Of a stretch of DNA of 64,000 bases, positions 25,768-36,880 are shown one piece after another; within the stretch, counting starts at the first letter, position 1; every line of letters starts with the position of its first letter. The DNA lies in NCBI GenBank assembly GCA_014529385.2, contig CM043944.1:93037476-93101475 (forward strand). Direction: 5' to 3'. This DNA is from Adiantum capillus-veneris (Eukaryota > Streptophyta > Polypodiopsida > Polypodiales > Pteridaceae). The translations under genes were made by a program, and so were the position numbers. The notes beneath the pieces are model-generated. The model did no database searches, was not told the origin of the DNA, and saw only the letters and a program-made list of their open reading frames with translations.

Positions 25768-25821
25768 AGGGAGAAGACGAAAGAGAGAGGTAAGGGGAGA
25801 AAACAAAGAGAGAGAGAGAGA
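25424..25821. repeat. Clustered CT/CA/GA microsatellites
   Basis: (CT)n(CA)n at 25424-25479, then GA runs at about 25502-25521, 25589-25626, 25673-25692, 25707-25763 and 25806-25820, separated by short AAACAAAG-like spacers. Confidence 0.95.
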
Positions 25822-25827
25822 TTAGGT

Positions 25828-26350
25828 TAAGATTTTAATTAGATTTAAGATTATGTTAGATTACATTTGAATTTATTTTTATGTTGAGTTTAAGATTAGA
25901 TTAGATTAATATTAGGTTAGATTTAAAATTAGGGAAAGATTTAAGATTAGCTAGCTATGTTAGATTTAAGTTAGATTACATTTAAGTTTAGGATTTAAGA
26001 TTGGATTAGATTTAGGTTTATGTTGAGTAGATTTAGATTTAAGATTAACTAGATTAAATTTAGATTTAAGTTAGATTACATTTAGGTTTAGGTTAGATTT
26101 AAAGTTAGATTAGATTTAAGTTTAAGATTAGATTAGATCTAGATTTATGTTCAATTTAAGATTAGATTAGATTTAGGTTAGATTTTAGTGCATGTCAATG
26201 AAGGCTTGCTTTGCCCAAAGAGCAAACACTAGTTACACAACAATATGTATATTCCCATCAGAATCTGACACCTCTTAACTCACACACTAACCATATTCAA
26301 TTAGCCGTGAATCACCACATGTTCAATTAGGTTAGATTTAAGATTAGATT
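25828..26350. repeat. Degenerate TTAGATT-rich low-complexity DNA
   Basis: Units close to TTAGATT(TA)AG recur irregularly to about 26190 and again at 26320-26350. It is superficially telomere-like but has no TTTAGGG array. Confidence 0.8.
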
Positions 26351-26454
26351 TTTTATTTAGTTTTTATATTAAAGTCTACCTTCAGGATTATGGTAAGAAA
26401 ATTAGAGTTAGGCAAATGATGATCCCTCTCTTCCTCTCTACGAATGCGACCTTA

Positions 26455-26775
26455 AGTTGGAAATCTTTCAACGGCATGATACTCAGATTGGAGGCCAACA
26501 TGTAATGTGCTAAGTAATCCTTCGAACAAAGATATGATGTGAAGAGATGTTAAGATGCGGTGAATTGCTACAGCTAGAGAAGAGGCAAAGGGGTTTTGTC
26601 CACTACATGCACTATCATGTAGACGTGGGTGTGTAGATTTCTCGTACCCACAAATATTGGCATTGATCAATAAAGACAAGATTATAACCCGGTGGTTCTG
26701 ATCTTCGTGCACCTCTAGACCGAGGTGTGCGGGGATTGGACATGACTAGAGAATGTGAGGTAGTTTACAATGTGA
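26455..26775 (+). promoter_or_regulatory. Transposase upstream block shared with CACTA-1
   Basis: The inverse of this block matches 14455-14690. Shared strings include GAGGCAAAGGGGTTTTG and TGTGAGGTAGTTTACA-like ends. It lies upstream of the transposase in both elements. A (GA)25 tract follows at 26780-26830. Confidence 0.65.
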
Positions 26776-26776
26776 A

Positions 26777-26834
<58 letters not shown>

Positions 26835-26952
26835 AAGGAGGATGTCAATAGAAGATTGAATTTATGTCCAGGTTAGAAGGTTTCTACCTTCATTATGAGT
26901 AGTGACGAGGATGTGGGGCCGTCCAGCCGAAACATCTATCTCTCAACAAGGA

Positions 26953-28945
26953 TCTTATGTCTTTGTAATCAATGCAAGCATGTTGTGCGACAAACAAGAT
27001 GCATTTCTTTGCAGCACATTCATGAATTTGGCGAGTTTGATCCATCTATTATAGATTGAGTTGTTGCCAATTATAACTCGTCGGACTCTGACGCTGGTCA
27101 ACAGGCAGCAATCTTGCAACCCAATAGACGTATTCGCAGGCGCTTTGGTCAAGCAACATACGTGAGGCCACAAGATGTAGCCTCTTACAACTCGGAGGAT
27201 GATAATGCAGAACACATTCCCAATGAGGCAATGTTTGAGCCCGAGATCGATGAAATGATCGAGAAGATCATGAATTCAGAAAGGCTTATCTATGATGATA
27301 TGAAAAGTGAAGTCGATACTCCATTGTATGATGGAATACGTGTGTCTAGATTGAAGGCGCTCCTGGTTCTTCTCAACATGCATGCAAAGTTTGGATGGAG
27401 TGACACTAGCATCACAACGCTTTTCAGGTGATCTATTACAATGTGTTTACTTTAATAAAAAACTCTAGATGTGTAATGATTTGATGATTACTTACACAAG
27501 TGTACCGCATTTTTTTGCTGTGTAGATTGCTCAAAGAGCACATACTACCAGCTGATAATGTGATGCTAGATTCCAGAGAGGAAGTAAGAAAGATCTTGTA
27601 AAACTTGGGGATGGATTACAATTCAATTCACGCTTGTCTTAATGACTGCATTCTTTTCAGAGGGGAATACATAGACATGGAGAAGTGTCCGAAATGTGAT
27701 TCCGAGAGATATCAAGTAGATCTCCACGGAACAAAAATTCCACAAAAGGTTTTGCAACATTTTCCTTTGCTTCCTTGCATCAAGCATTCCTTAGAATGTA
27801 ATTCCATGGCCGCCCTAGCATCATGGCATGAGGAGAATAAATCTTTGAATGGTGTGCTACAGATTCCTGCAGATTGCATAGCCTGGAAACATATAGACGA
27901 AACATGGCCGTATTTTTCTAGGGAAGCTTGAAATTTATGCCTAGGCCTGGCTATGGATGTTGTAAATCCATTTGGTCAAAGATCAACATCTTATAGTGTA
28001 TGGCCCATTCTCATCGTCAACTACAACATTCCCCGTGGTTGACTACCAAGAAAGGGCACCTGTTGGCTAAGCTTGATTGTACCGGGGCGGTATAAAGTGA
28101 AGAATATGGATGTGTATCTTCATCCACTATTGGAAGAGCTACAACAATTGTGGATTGGCATAGGAGTGGTGGATATGAGCCGACACACAGGTCAACGGAA
28201 TGCTTTGATCAGAGGCATTCTAATTTGGACCATGCATGACTATCCCAGACTAACAGAATGCTTAGGTGATTTACACTCAAACTCAAATACTCTAAATCTT
28301 GGTTTTTATCAAGATTATCTATTGTCATGTGTATACATGCAGGGCTTCAAACAAGCGGATACAGAGCATGTGTCACATGTGGACCTAGACTGAATGCATG
28401 TCGGGCGCCCTCATTGAAGAAGAAAATCTACGAAGGTCATCAAGCATATTCCATAGAATCATGTGTTACACAACGGATTTTTAGGAAGAGAGCCACCGAG
28501 GATGTTTGCACAAGCATGGTTAGAGCAGAAGGAGATGTGTGATGACGGTTTGCCCCAGGGATGAAGAGACTCTCTCTATGGTACGAGTTACCATATTGGC
28601 CCCGACTTATGATCAATCACTTGCTCGATCCAATGCACATATTCAAGAATGTGGGTAATCTGCTATGGGACCGTCTGACCGGCAAGAAAGATACTTTGGG
28701 AGCCAGGGTTGACCTTAGAAATGTGGATCATATGGAGCAATATTGGCCGCAGACATCATCCAATGGATCGATAAAACTCCCTAAAGCGCCATGGATTTTG
28801 ACAAGAGCCTAAGAACGCAAAGTAAAAGAGACCATTGAATCTGTGCGGACCCCCACTGGCGTAATGCACTCACTTCAAACGTGTTTCACTAAAGAAGGAA
28901 AGCTTACCGGTTGAAGTCACACGACTGGCATAAAATGTGTCAGGT
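26953..28945 (+). pseudogene. CACTA TNP2-type transposase, truncated and broken
   Basis: The N-terminal part (about 26965-27060) resembles the transposase-associated zinc-like domain (LCNQCKHVVRQTRCISLQH). Then RRRFGQATYVRPQDVASYN and FGWSDTSITTLFR; a 98-bp GT-AG intron (27428-27525) at exactly the position of the first CACTA-1 intron; YNSIHACLNDCILFRGEY with CPKCDSERY; GRYKVKNMDVYLHPLLEELQ and ILIWTMHDYP; a second conserved intron (28266-28342); GLQTSGYRACVTCG; LPYWPRLMINHLLDPMHIF; and KSHDWHKMCQ followed by CAG/GTATGT, a likely third donor. It is broken by stops (about 27597, 27928, 28042, 28810, 28912). DUF4218/DUF4216 regions are missing. Confidence 0.9.
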
Positions 28946-29008
28946 ATGTTTGAAGTGGAATATATCATAGTGGGAATTGTGTAGAACATTCGTGTGTGGA
29001 CTTTAATA

Positions 29009-29470
29009 TCATTGCTTGTGGCCTCGTTGCTTCAGGAAGGCTTTATCATTATCTATTGCCTTTGTCTTTTGCAAGAGATTATGGGTCCCTTGCGGCAAGT
29101 GGAGGGCTACATTGATAATGTCTGCTGTGATCTTTACCTTGACTACTGCCCCATCCTTATCGGTCAGAGTTGCTTCTCCATTGTATAGAATTAAACTTAT
29201 GAGCTCGTGAGCTTGTCTGAAGTCCGTTCCCCAAGGAGGCAATCGTAAAAATCATCCAACTGTGGGAGCCTGCCCCTTGTTTGTACTTCTGGCTTTTGGT
29301 GCAGTGTCCACATTTCCCATGGAAAGATTGTGACCTTTACTATTTCTCTGTCTGCGGCTTGAAACCTTCCGATGAAGATGTTAGCCGGAATTTCTTCAAG
29401 TACCTTCTCATTTGAGGAGATATTTGTTATCTCATAGGGTGCAGCATTCCACTCCCTTTGTGCTTTTCTT
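29009..29470 (-). pseudogene. Unrecognised retroelement-like protein fragment
   Basis: The minus strand reads, with one frameshift near 29245, VKVTIFPWEMWTLHQKPEV, GRLPQLDDFYDCLPPWGTDF, AHELISLILYNGEATLTDKD and ITADIINVALHLPQGTHNL. About 150 residues are coherent. The last segment resembles the plant 'putative transposon protein' type of gag-like domain, a weak match made by eye. It lies against the truncated end of CACTA-2. It could belong with 23190-24575 as one element split by CACTA-2. Confidence 0.4.
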
Positions 29471-29659
29471 CAAAACATCCTGCAATCAATTTCAGCATTG
29501 AAAATAGGTTTTAGCCATTGATTAAAACTGTCGGAAAGTGTAAACTTGACCATAAAACAAAAAATGAGCATAACTTTGTCAAAACTACCCCAAATTTGAC
29601 CAAATTTCACCAGTGCACCTAGGATTACTATAGGAACAAGGATATAATGTAACATATGA

Positions 29660-30930
29660 ATTTTGGCAAAAAAGAACATGGATCGCAATCCATGTTGAGA
29701 AGAATTTTGAAACTGCAAGTAGGGGAAGTTGTTCCTGGGCATATGGAGATGCTACTGTGCAATTTTCTCTGCATTTAGGGTTTGAGGAACATGGATCACG
29801 ATCCATGTTGGACAACATTCTAGAAATCTGATGATACCGTCTGGTAGGGTTCATCTAGATGATGCCTTCGTCCAAAAAAATTGGGATTTGGATCAATGGT
29901 TTGACATTTGGGCTAAATTTTAATAATATTTTGTAGACTTAGAGATTTTTGGCATTTTGAAGTGGATTTTGAGATTCAAATGGCTTGAAACTCCATGGCT
30001 TGGCTTTCTTGAACATACTGGGTTAGATGGCATGGTTTTTGCTTTGATTGGGCAAAAAGGTACATGGATTGAGATCCATGTTGGAAAGAATTTTGATATA
30101 GTTCCTTTTCACATATTTTCCTATAGGTTTTCCTAGTACACTGGTGAAATATTTTCAAATATGGACATGTTTGTCCTTAGTTTGCCCCATTTTCTAGTTT
30201 ATGGCCATGTTTTTTCTATTTTGAATATATCTATTTCTTGCAATCATTTTTGGGCACAGGTTTTACCTGAGATCTATCATTGTCTTTATTCCCAATGATT
30301 TAGGTCTGTAGTTCATATCTTTGCCTTGATCCCTATCAAATTCCATCAGAAATTGAATCCATTTGAGGAGACAAATTGATTCCTGCAATTTTCACCATTT
30401 TGCAAGTAATCCTTTGCTTAGTTTGGATCCTACCATCCTTAAGTTACATTTGCTTGTTGATAGGCTCCAAGGAGAGTGTGAAGTCTCCCAATTGGATTAA
30501 GCAGCATTTTGAAAATTTGTCAAGAACTCTGTCTTTAGCCCTCCTTCATAAGTTTTGCTGGCATCCCAGCATTTGACCTCTCCATGAGTTTTTTTTCTGG
30601 TATCCCACCTTTTTTCCCATTGCAAATGACCAAAGGAGCATTTGCAGACTAAAGGTAGCAAACCAGGAGGATTTGGTGATCTTAAGAGCAATTTTTGTGA
30701 TCATTTTTACAGCACCAGTACTATTTTTGCATTCCCCAGCTAGTGAGCCACTTTTGCCTTGATTTTGGCAAAAAGAAACATGAATCACAATCCATGTTGG
30801 ATGCATTTTGAAAATCTAGTTATAGGAGTTTGTTCTTGGCCCTCTATGGGTGCTCCTGTAGAAATTTCTCTAATTTAAAGGTTTGAGGAAGATGGATCGT
30901 GATCCATGTTCCGACACTTTTTGCTGTTGT
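29660..30930. repeat. Five imperfect ACATGGATCGCGATCCATGT palindromes
   Basis: Copies at 29675-29696, 29788-29809, 30061-30082, 30777-30798 and 30889-30910 are each one to three changes from a perfect dyad. The changes are mostly C-to-T or G-to-A. Two copies are paired at 113 bp and another two at 112 bp, because a ~170-bp segment (29660-29830) is repeated at 30765-30930. Confidence 0.9.
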
Positions 30931-31199
30931 TTTTATCCTGCCTGATTCTGCCAGCTATTTGGGGTCTAAAGGTGAAAGATTTTTGGTTTTTGATGAGTTT
31001 TGGGACTCCCCATTGGCCCTATTAGTTTGCCAATTTTGTGACTTTGTACTGCTCTGATCTGTTGTTTTGGCAATGTTGATGCAGTATGGGGCATACACAC
31101 ATGCTCTTACAAGGTTAATGATCATACGTGTCAAATCTGGTGTAGCAAGATCCATCGAGGTGGTCGCAGCGGACAGAACAAATTCAGAAACTCTATGCT

Positions 31200-31203
<4 letters not shown>

Positions 31204-31279
<76 letters not shown>
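31204..31279. repeat. (CT)38 microsatellite
   Basis: Pure CT run downstream of the gag frame on the minus strand. Confidence 0.97.
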
Positions 31280-31282
<3 letters not shown>

Positions 31283-31699
31283 GCGAATGAGCTTATGTTG
31301 CCCCATTTAACTATATGTTCCTAGTCTACTTGGAATTCCCCATTTTTACTTACCTCCATTGATCATATCTTGTTGTTCATATCACCTGCAGTTCGAACTG
31401 TTCATCATTCTGACGCTTGGTTGAAAAATGGCGTTCAATCTACAGTTTTGATCCTTTAGAAGTTGACTCAAAATCCATCTTGTCTCGAATCTTTCCATAT
31501 TTTCCATGTTCGAAGTCCTTGCGTTAAAGTTTTGGCGTTTGCTTTAAAAAGTCAATTTCGACTTTCTTGGCTTGACTTATCAAGTTTTGTTGATTATCTG
31601 TTGCTTCTTTGCTTTTTTGTAAAAGAAAATTATTTACAATTATTACTAGTTGGCCAAAAATTAGCCAAAATTAGTGTAACCTCCCTTATATACATATTT

Positions 31700-34504
31700 T
31701 TATTCTTTTGCACTTCTAATTGCTTCCCACAATTCATTTGGCCATGGCTCATCTATCTCTGAGATAGGTGCCCTAAATTGTGATCTTGACCTTGCATCAT
31801 TAGTGGTGTTGGCCACTACTTGATCATCTAGTTGAATTTCTAGGTTGTTGGTTTCTTGTGTTGCAGTCTTTGCTTGCACATCCTTTTGTGATTCTAGCTC
31901 AATGTTTCTTTAAGTTAATGTTTCAACAACCTTTGCCTTAGGCATTTCAAATCCAACACTTTTTGGTTTTGTTTCTAGGGGTGGAATTGGTGCTTCAGGA
32001 TCCATCATTTCCTGTGAAGTTTTTACCAATTCCTTACACATTTTCAACCTCTCAGTATCTACCTCAGCATGAGGATATTTCATCCCTCGTTGCTCTAGGG
32101 TTTGGTTGGGTTTCAATCTAGCCTCATATGCTTCGAGTGCAACATCTAATGGCTCTAGGACTTTGTCTACCAACACAGATCCTCTGAAAGACGCCTTACT
32201 TGGTTTCTTATTGCTCACCACCGTTTTGTTTTCCCGTTCTTGTTTTAACTGCTCTGTCTCTCGTAATTCTGTTTGTAGTGCAGTTTGATTTGTAATTGTT
32301 TTTTCTTTAATTCTATCTCTTTTGGCTTTCCAGGATTTTCTCCCAGTCCTCACTGACACACTAGTTGTTTCCCCTTGTTTGGGTTGTTGATCTTTCTCCT
32401 CATTAGCTTGGTCCTCAACGTTTTCTTTTGCTTGGGCTCTAGTCACTACCTTCACAGGAATTTTGGGTTCTGCCTCTGATCCACTTGGAGAAGGTAACAC
32501 TCCCACAACATTCATTGTTGTTTTTCCCTGTTTGTTTAGGTGTGTTGGACAATTTGGAACAACGTGTGTAATGGCACACTCCAAACAATATCCAATTATC
32601 TCTACACGAGAACAATTCTTGGCCCAATGATTACCTCCACACTTGTAGCATGGTCCATCTTGTTGAGTCACTGGTGGCACAATTGATGGTTGTTCTTGCT
32701 TAGCCAGAATGGTCTCTGGTCTACGCTCTTGATTGGCTATGAACATCAGAGTGTCCTCATTCAATGAATAGAGTTTTCTCATAGGTTCTTTCCCTAGCCT
32801 AGGTTGTGATACCTCAGCTCTTTGTAAAGCCCTTGATACAACCCTATTTCCAAATAATGGATGATTTGGTAATGGCATTTGTTTTTCTATTTGATGTCCA
32901 AATAGTATCCCCCTCGTGTAAGTTTGCTAATAGTAGCACTCACTCATCTCATGATTGGTCCATTTTTGCTCAATGGCACACCATTTTATTCGTTGTGCTA
33001 CTTGCGCTGCTAGCTCATCTAGGTTGGTCATTAATTGAGACATAACCACTTTCCTTGTGTTGGTTTCACTAGATGCTAAAGGAGCATTATCCATAGTGGT
33101 CTTTGTATCACCAATTTCCTCGCCATAGGCTTTACAATTGTCAACTAGGTATAACGCTTCACTCGTGACTTGTTCAAAGGAAGTACATCCTTTTAAGTGC
33201 AAATCTTTCTTGAGAGTTTCATTTTTCAAACCCTCTATGAAGAGAATTGATAATCTTTCATCCTGTGGTAACTCGCGTTCCGGACATCTCTCTATATATT
33301 GTTTGAAGCGTAGCGATGCTTCCTTCACTCTCTCATGTTCTTTTTGCTTGAATGCATAGATTTGGGACAGTGTGTTATGCTTGATTCCCCTTTTAGAGAA
33401 CTCCACAACAAATTCTTGCAACAATTGTTCAACATTTGAGAAGGAATTTTTGTCCAACGGTTGGAACCAATTCAATGCTATCCCTTCCAAGGTTAAGCCA
33501 AATCCCTCATACTGTGTATGAAAATAAAATACTTGTTAGGCTCTTAACACTTGTTTGAACAAGGATGCATGTACGTATGGATCCCTTAATCCATCATACT
33601 TCTTCTTGACACATTTGGCCAATTGATATGGTCTCATTGGTTCTGGTTCAACCATGTATCTTAGCGTGTTGGGGTCCCTCACAAAGACATCCCTCGTTCC
33701 TTCTTCTCGTCTTGGAGCAAATCCTAGTGGAATCCCCTTTGAGACATGTTTTGGAAATTTTGATGGATTTTTAAGTCTAATTGATGGTCTCTTGGTTCCA
33801 CTCAATGAGGTAGGAGCTACACTCCCGTGAATAGCTATTTTGGATGTTTCAGGTCCATTTGATCCCATAGTTTCAATGTTAGCTTCTTGCAAATCAGTCT
33901 CAAAAAACCCCGGTACGCTTACACTCGGTTGAAAGTAGTAAGTAGAGATTGGAGTACCCATGTATGTATATCTTTCTAGCTCAATTGGGTTGATAAGTTT
34001 GTACTCTCATCCATACTTATCTACCATTAGAACTTGCACTCCCTTTTCATCTGTGTATGTGAAGGCATAGAGGTTCTTGTAGTCTATCAACTCTTCAATG
34101 ATGGAATTTAAACATCTATAGAAGTTGTTTTGATCCCCAATAGGTAACCTATAAAGGCCATCATAAGTGTAATCCGTTAGAACTCTCGTGGCTTCATTGG
34201 TTTTGATGAACCTCACATTGGGTTTGTTGATTAGAGGATGCTTCTCCTCTAAGTCTCCAACAATTTCCACTTTTTCTCTTCCAAACTCTCGCATTTTAGT
34301 TGATTGGTTTGGATTCCAGTGAGCTACTTGATCACTTGACAAATATCCATGAGCCATGCCTTGAGGTTTGGCTTGATATGATTGATAAGCCTCATGATCT
34401 TGTCTCAACCCTCTTGTTATAGGTGTTGCAGTATTTCTGGCTGTTTGTGTAGGTGGCATAGCTTCGAGTTGAGTGGGAAATCCTAATGATGGAGGAGTTG
34501 TCAT
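31700..34504 (-). pseudogene. Gag polyprotein of a Ty3/gypsy-like element, four stops
   Basis: One uninterrupted minus-strand frame of 935 codons starts at MTTPPSLGFPTQLEAMPPTQ (34504) and ends with EPWPNELWEAIRSAKE (stop 31700-31702). Four nonsense codons break it: TGA 34007, TAA 33536, TAG 32927, TAA 31910. There are no frameshifts. A retrotransposon gag domain (about residues 330-430) shows GIALNWFQPLDKNSFSNVEQ and ERCPERELPQDERLSILFIE. A CCHC knuckle, CYKCGGNHWAKNC, and a second Cys/His cluster (CLECAITHVVPNC) follow at about residues 620-650. The C-terminal third is charged and Lys/Glu-rich. It would form the capsid-like particle. No protease, RT or integrase follows, so it is a gag-only element. 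Confidence 0.85.
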
Positions 34505-34939
34505 GTTTAAGCCTCATTCAATACTCTCAAGATGGTCCTTGATAAGAACACCTTGGCTTAGTGCACACAATCCCTTTTTGCCCCTGGTCAAGTCTCTAAA
34601 AAGTCAGGCTTTGGTACCCCACTGACCTTTGGATACTGGTTTTGGGTACCCTAAAAGTTTGTAAATGGGAATCCTAGCAAATTTCACTCTAAACTAGCTT
34701 CCTTATCTCACAAGCTTTCTTCCTAGCTATAGGAGACCCAGTTTGGAGTTGTGTGTCAAAAGTTAGAGCAGTTTTGGTAAACTGCACTTGAAACAATACT
34801 CAAAACAATTTCAGGATCAAGACACAAAGAGATTTTGTGCTTGTATCTTGGCTTTCAGAGGGTATTTTTCACTCAAACTTGAGATTTGGGATGTACTCGA
34901 GTAGATCTACAAACTTATGAAGTCAAATACCCTCACTAT

Positions 34940-36880
34940 GTAGAGGTACACCAATCGCGATCGTTGACCCCATGTCACAGATTTGGAAGATTTTTGCACA
35001 GTAGCTAGCCCTTGATGTCTTGATACCAAGTGTCTTTGTATTTTTGAATTTGGAGATGTTTTGACCAATGAAAACCCAAATCCCAGGTGGTTTTGCGGTT
35101 ATTGGCCTGATTGTGTAACTGGGACTTTCGACCACTTTCTTTTGCTTTTTTGACCTTGCTCCTTTTGGAAAATATGTTGCACTAGATGTCAACTACCTAC
35201 TCATAAATTTTCAATCCAAAATGTCACTGGGGTACACCGATCGCGATCGTAGTTTGGAGCCCAAATTGGATGAAACTTCACTAACTTGTTCACTAGGCTA
35301 TTTTAAGACTACCTGCCAGACACTTTTGTATTTGGACTCAAAAAAGTCAAGAATTTACAGTTTCTTGGTTTGAAGTGCCTGATTTTCCAATTTTATCAGG
35401 TTTGATTGATTTTGATGTTTGATTTGGGATTTGAGAGATACCTAGGCTTGTCCTATGCACAGGCTATCCCTCTGCATGGTTTCTTCCTAGTTTTGATGTG
35501 TTTTGGTCTATTGAAAGTCAATTTCTATGCCAGTTTAGCAGTTTTTGACTTGGATCTGTATTCAGTGGTTTTGACCAATTTTTTGTGGTTTTTGACCCTA
35601 GGTCCTTTAGACTTTTATGTTTGTATACCCTTGAAGAGTCTACTCGTCAAATCTAGTACAATTTTGAGGTCTAGGTACACCGATCGCGATCGTAGTTCTG
35701 AGCCCAAATTCAACCAAATTTGGCATGCTTGTAGACACTGATGTTTTAAGGATATCCCCCAAGTCTTTTTGCATTTGGATCACCAAAAGTCAAGATTTTA
35801 CAGTTTCTAGGTCTGTCAGGCTAGTTTTACCCAAGTGGCCTAATTTCCTTGGTTTTTGATGTTTTTGGGTGTGGTTGCTTTAGACGAACTTGTTTAGAAT
35901 CTTATCAGGAAGACACATGTCAAATCTTGTACAATTCTGACACTGAGGTACACCGATCGCGATCGTAGTACCAGAGCCAAATCTGATGAAATTTTACAAG
36001 CTCTCTCTGACAAGTATTTCCCAGTGTTTGGTGGTACCACTTTGTGATTTGAATCAATTTCAGCTCCGTTTGGTCAGATTTTCTAATTTCAGAGTCTTAT
36101 GGCCCTTTTGCCAAAGTTATGGTTTTCTGGTGTTTTTGACTCTATCTTTTACCCCAAATGACTGGAATGTGATTAACTTATCCTACTCCTAAGTACAGAA
36201 ATGAAAGAACATAAGAAAATGAATCAAACAAAATAAACAGGATAAAAAACGGATGATGGATCAGTACTCAATCAATACAAAGAAATTTGAAGAGAAAAAA
36301 TGCTTAAAGCAACCTCACTCACAACTCCCTATATCTCTCAAGAGTAGATCTAGCCAGTCCACCGACCCTAGACTCCACTAAGCACTAAACCCCTGTCTAG
36401 ATGATTCACTGAAATGTAAATGGAATGGAAATTATCTTTTGGAACAATAAGAAAAATCTGAATACGCACTCGGTCACTCATCACCTAAGATTCATTCCCC
36501 GGAAACGGCGTCAATGTTTGCCGGTTGCCGCGATGGACGTCCATAGCATAGCCTTCAGGCATCAACATAAATATCAATCAACATAAATATCAATACCAGG
36601 GAAGCGACTCAGATGAGGCATGGAAACTCACTAGGGTGTCAATCCTAATGAAGTGAACTCGAAGAGATGCAACTACTAACTCTACAAGCAAATCAAACGC
36701 ACTAAAGCCAAGTAATCTGCCTATGACCTTCTACACAGCTCTACAGTCATCATGCCTGTTTACCATGCAAATCATATCGGATTCGCATGAAACTTGAAGG
36801 GAAGCTACAGGGGACTATCAGGAGCATATCCTATCACTGTCACAACATTCTGGATGGGTACACAGATCGCGATCGTTCGT
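34940..36880. repeat. Five GTACACCGATCGCGATCG palindrome motifs
   Basis: Motifs at 34946-34963, 35232-35249, 35675-35692, 35948-35965 and 36858-36875. Three carry the perfect 12-bp dyad CGATCGCGATCG; the other two have one change. Each is followed by loosely similar DNA (GTAGT...GAGCCCAAAT...AAGTCAAGA.TTTACAGTTTCT), so they mark degenerate repeats of about 270-450 bp. Four lie between the primer site and gag, one inside the LTR. Confidence 0.92.
36497..36514 (-). promoter_or_regulatory. tRNA-Asp-type primer-binding site
   Basis: The minus strand reads TTGACGCCGTTTCCGGGG directly after the LTR end ...GGCAAACA. It matches TGGCGCCGTTGCCGGGG, complementary to the plant tRNA-Asp 3' end, with three changes. 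It fixes the element orientation and the LTR/internal boundary. Confidence 0.8.

Larger units (their letters stand above)
24580..28990 (+). mobile_element. Truncated CACTA element, CACTA-2
   Basis: The likely left tip is CATTACAAGAGGTACTTCAC (a common CACTACAAGA tip with one change), followed within 140 bp by repeated TAGCGACGC/GCGTCGCTA motifs in both orientations (24602-24710), the pattern of CACTA subterminal repeats. A plus-strand TNP2-type transposase (26953-28945) and an upstream block shared with CACTA-1 follow. The transposase stops after LKSHDWHKMCQ-like coding; no DUF4218/4216 region, second ORF or right tip is present, so the 3' half is deleted. The right boundary is approximate. 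Confidence 0.75.

Noticed and set aside
28966-28972. Right tip of CACTA-2 at a TAGTG sequence
   Set aside because: The inner sequence has no subterminal repeats and the flanking 3 bases do not match those at the left tip (GAT versus GGA). It falls in or next to transposase coding sequence.
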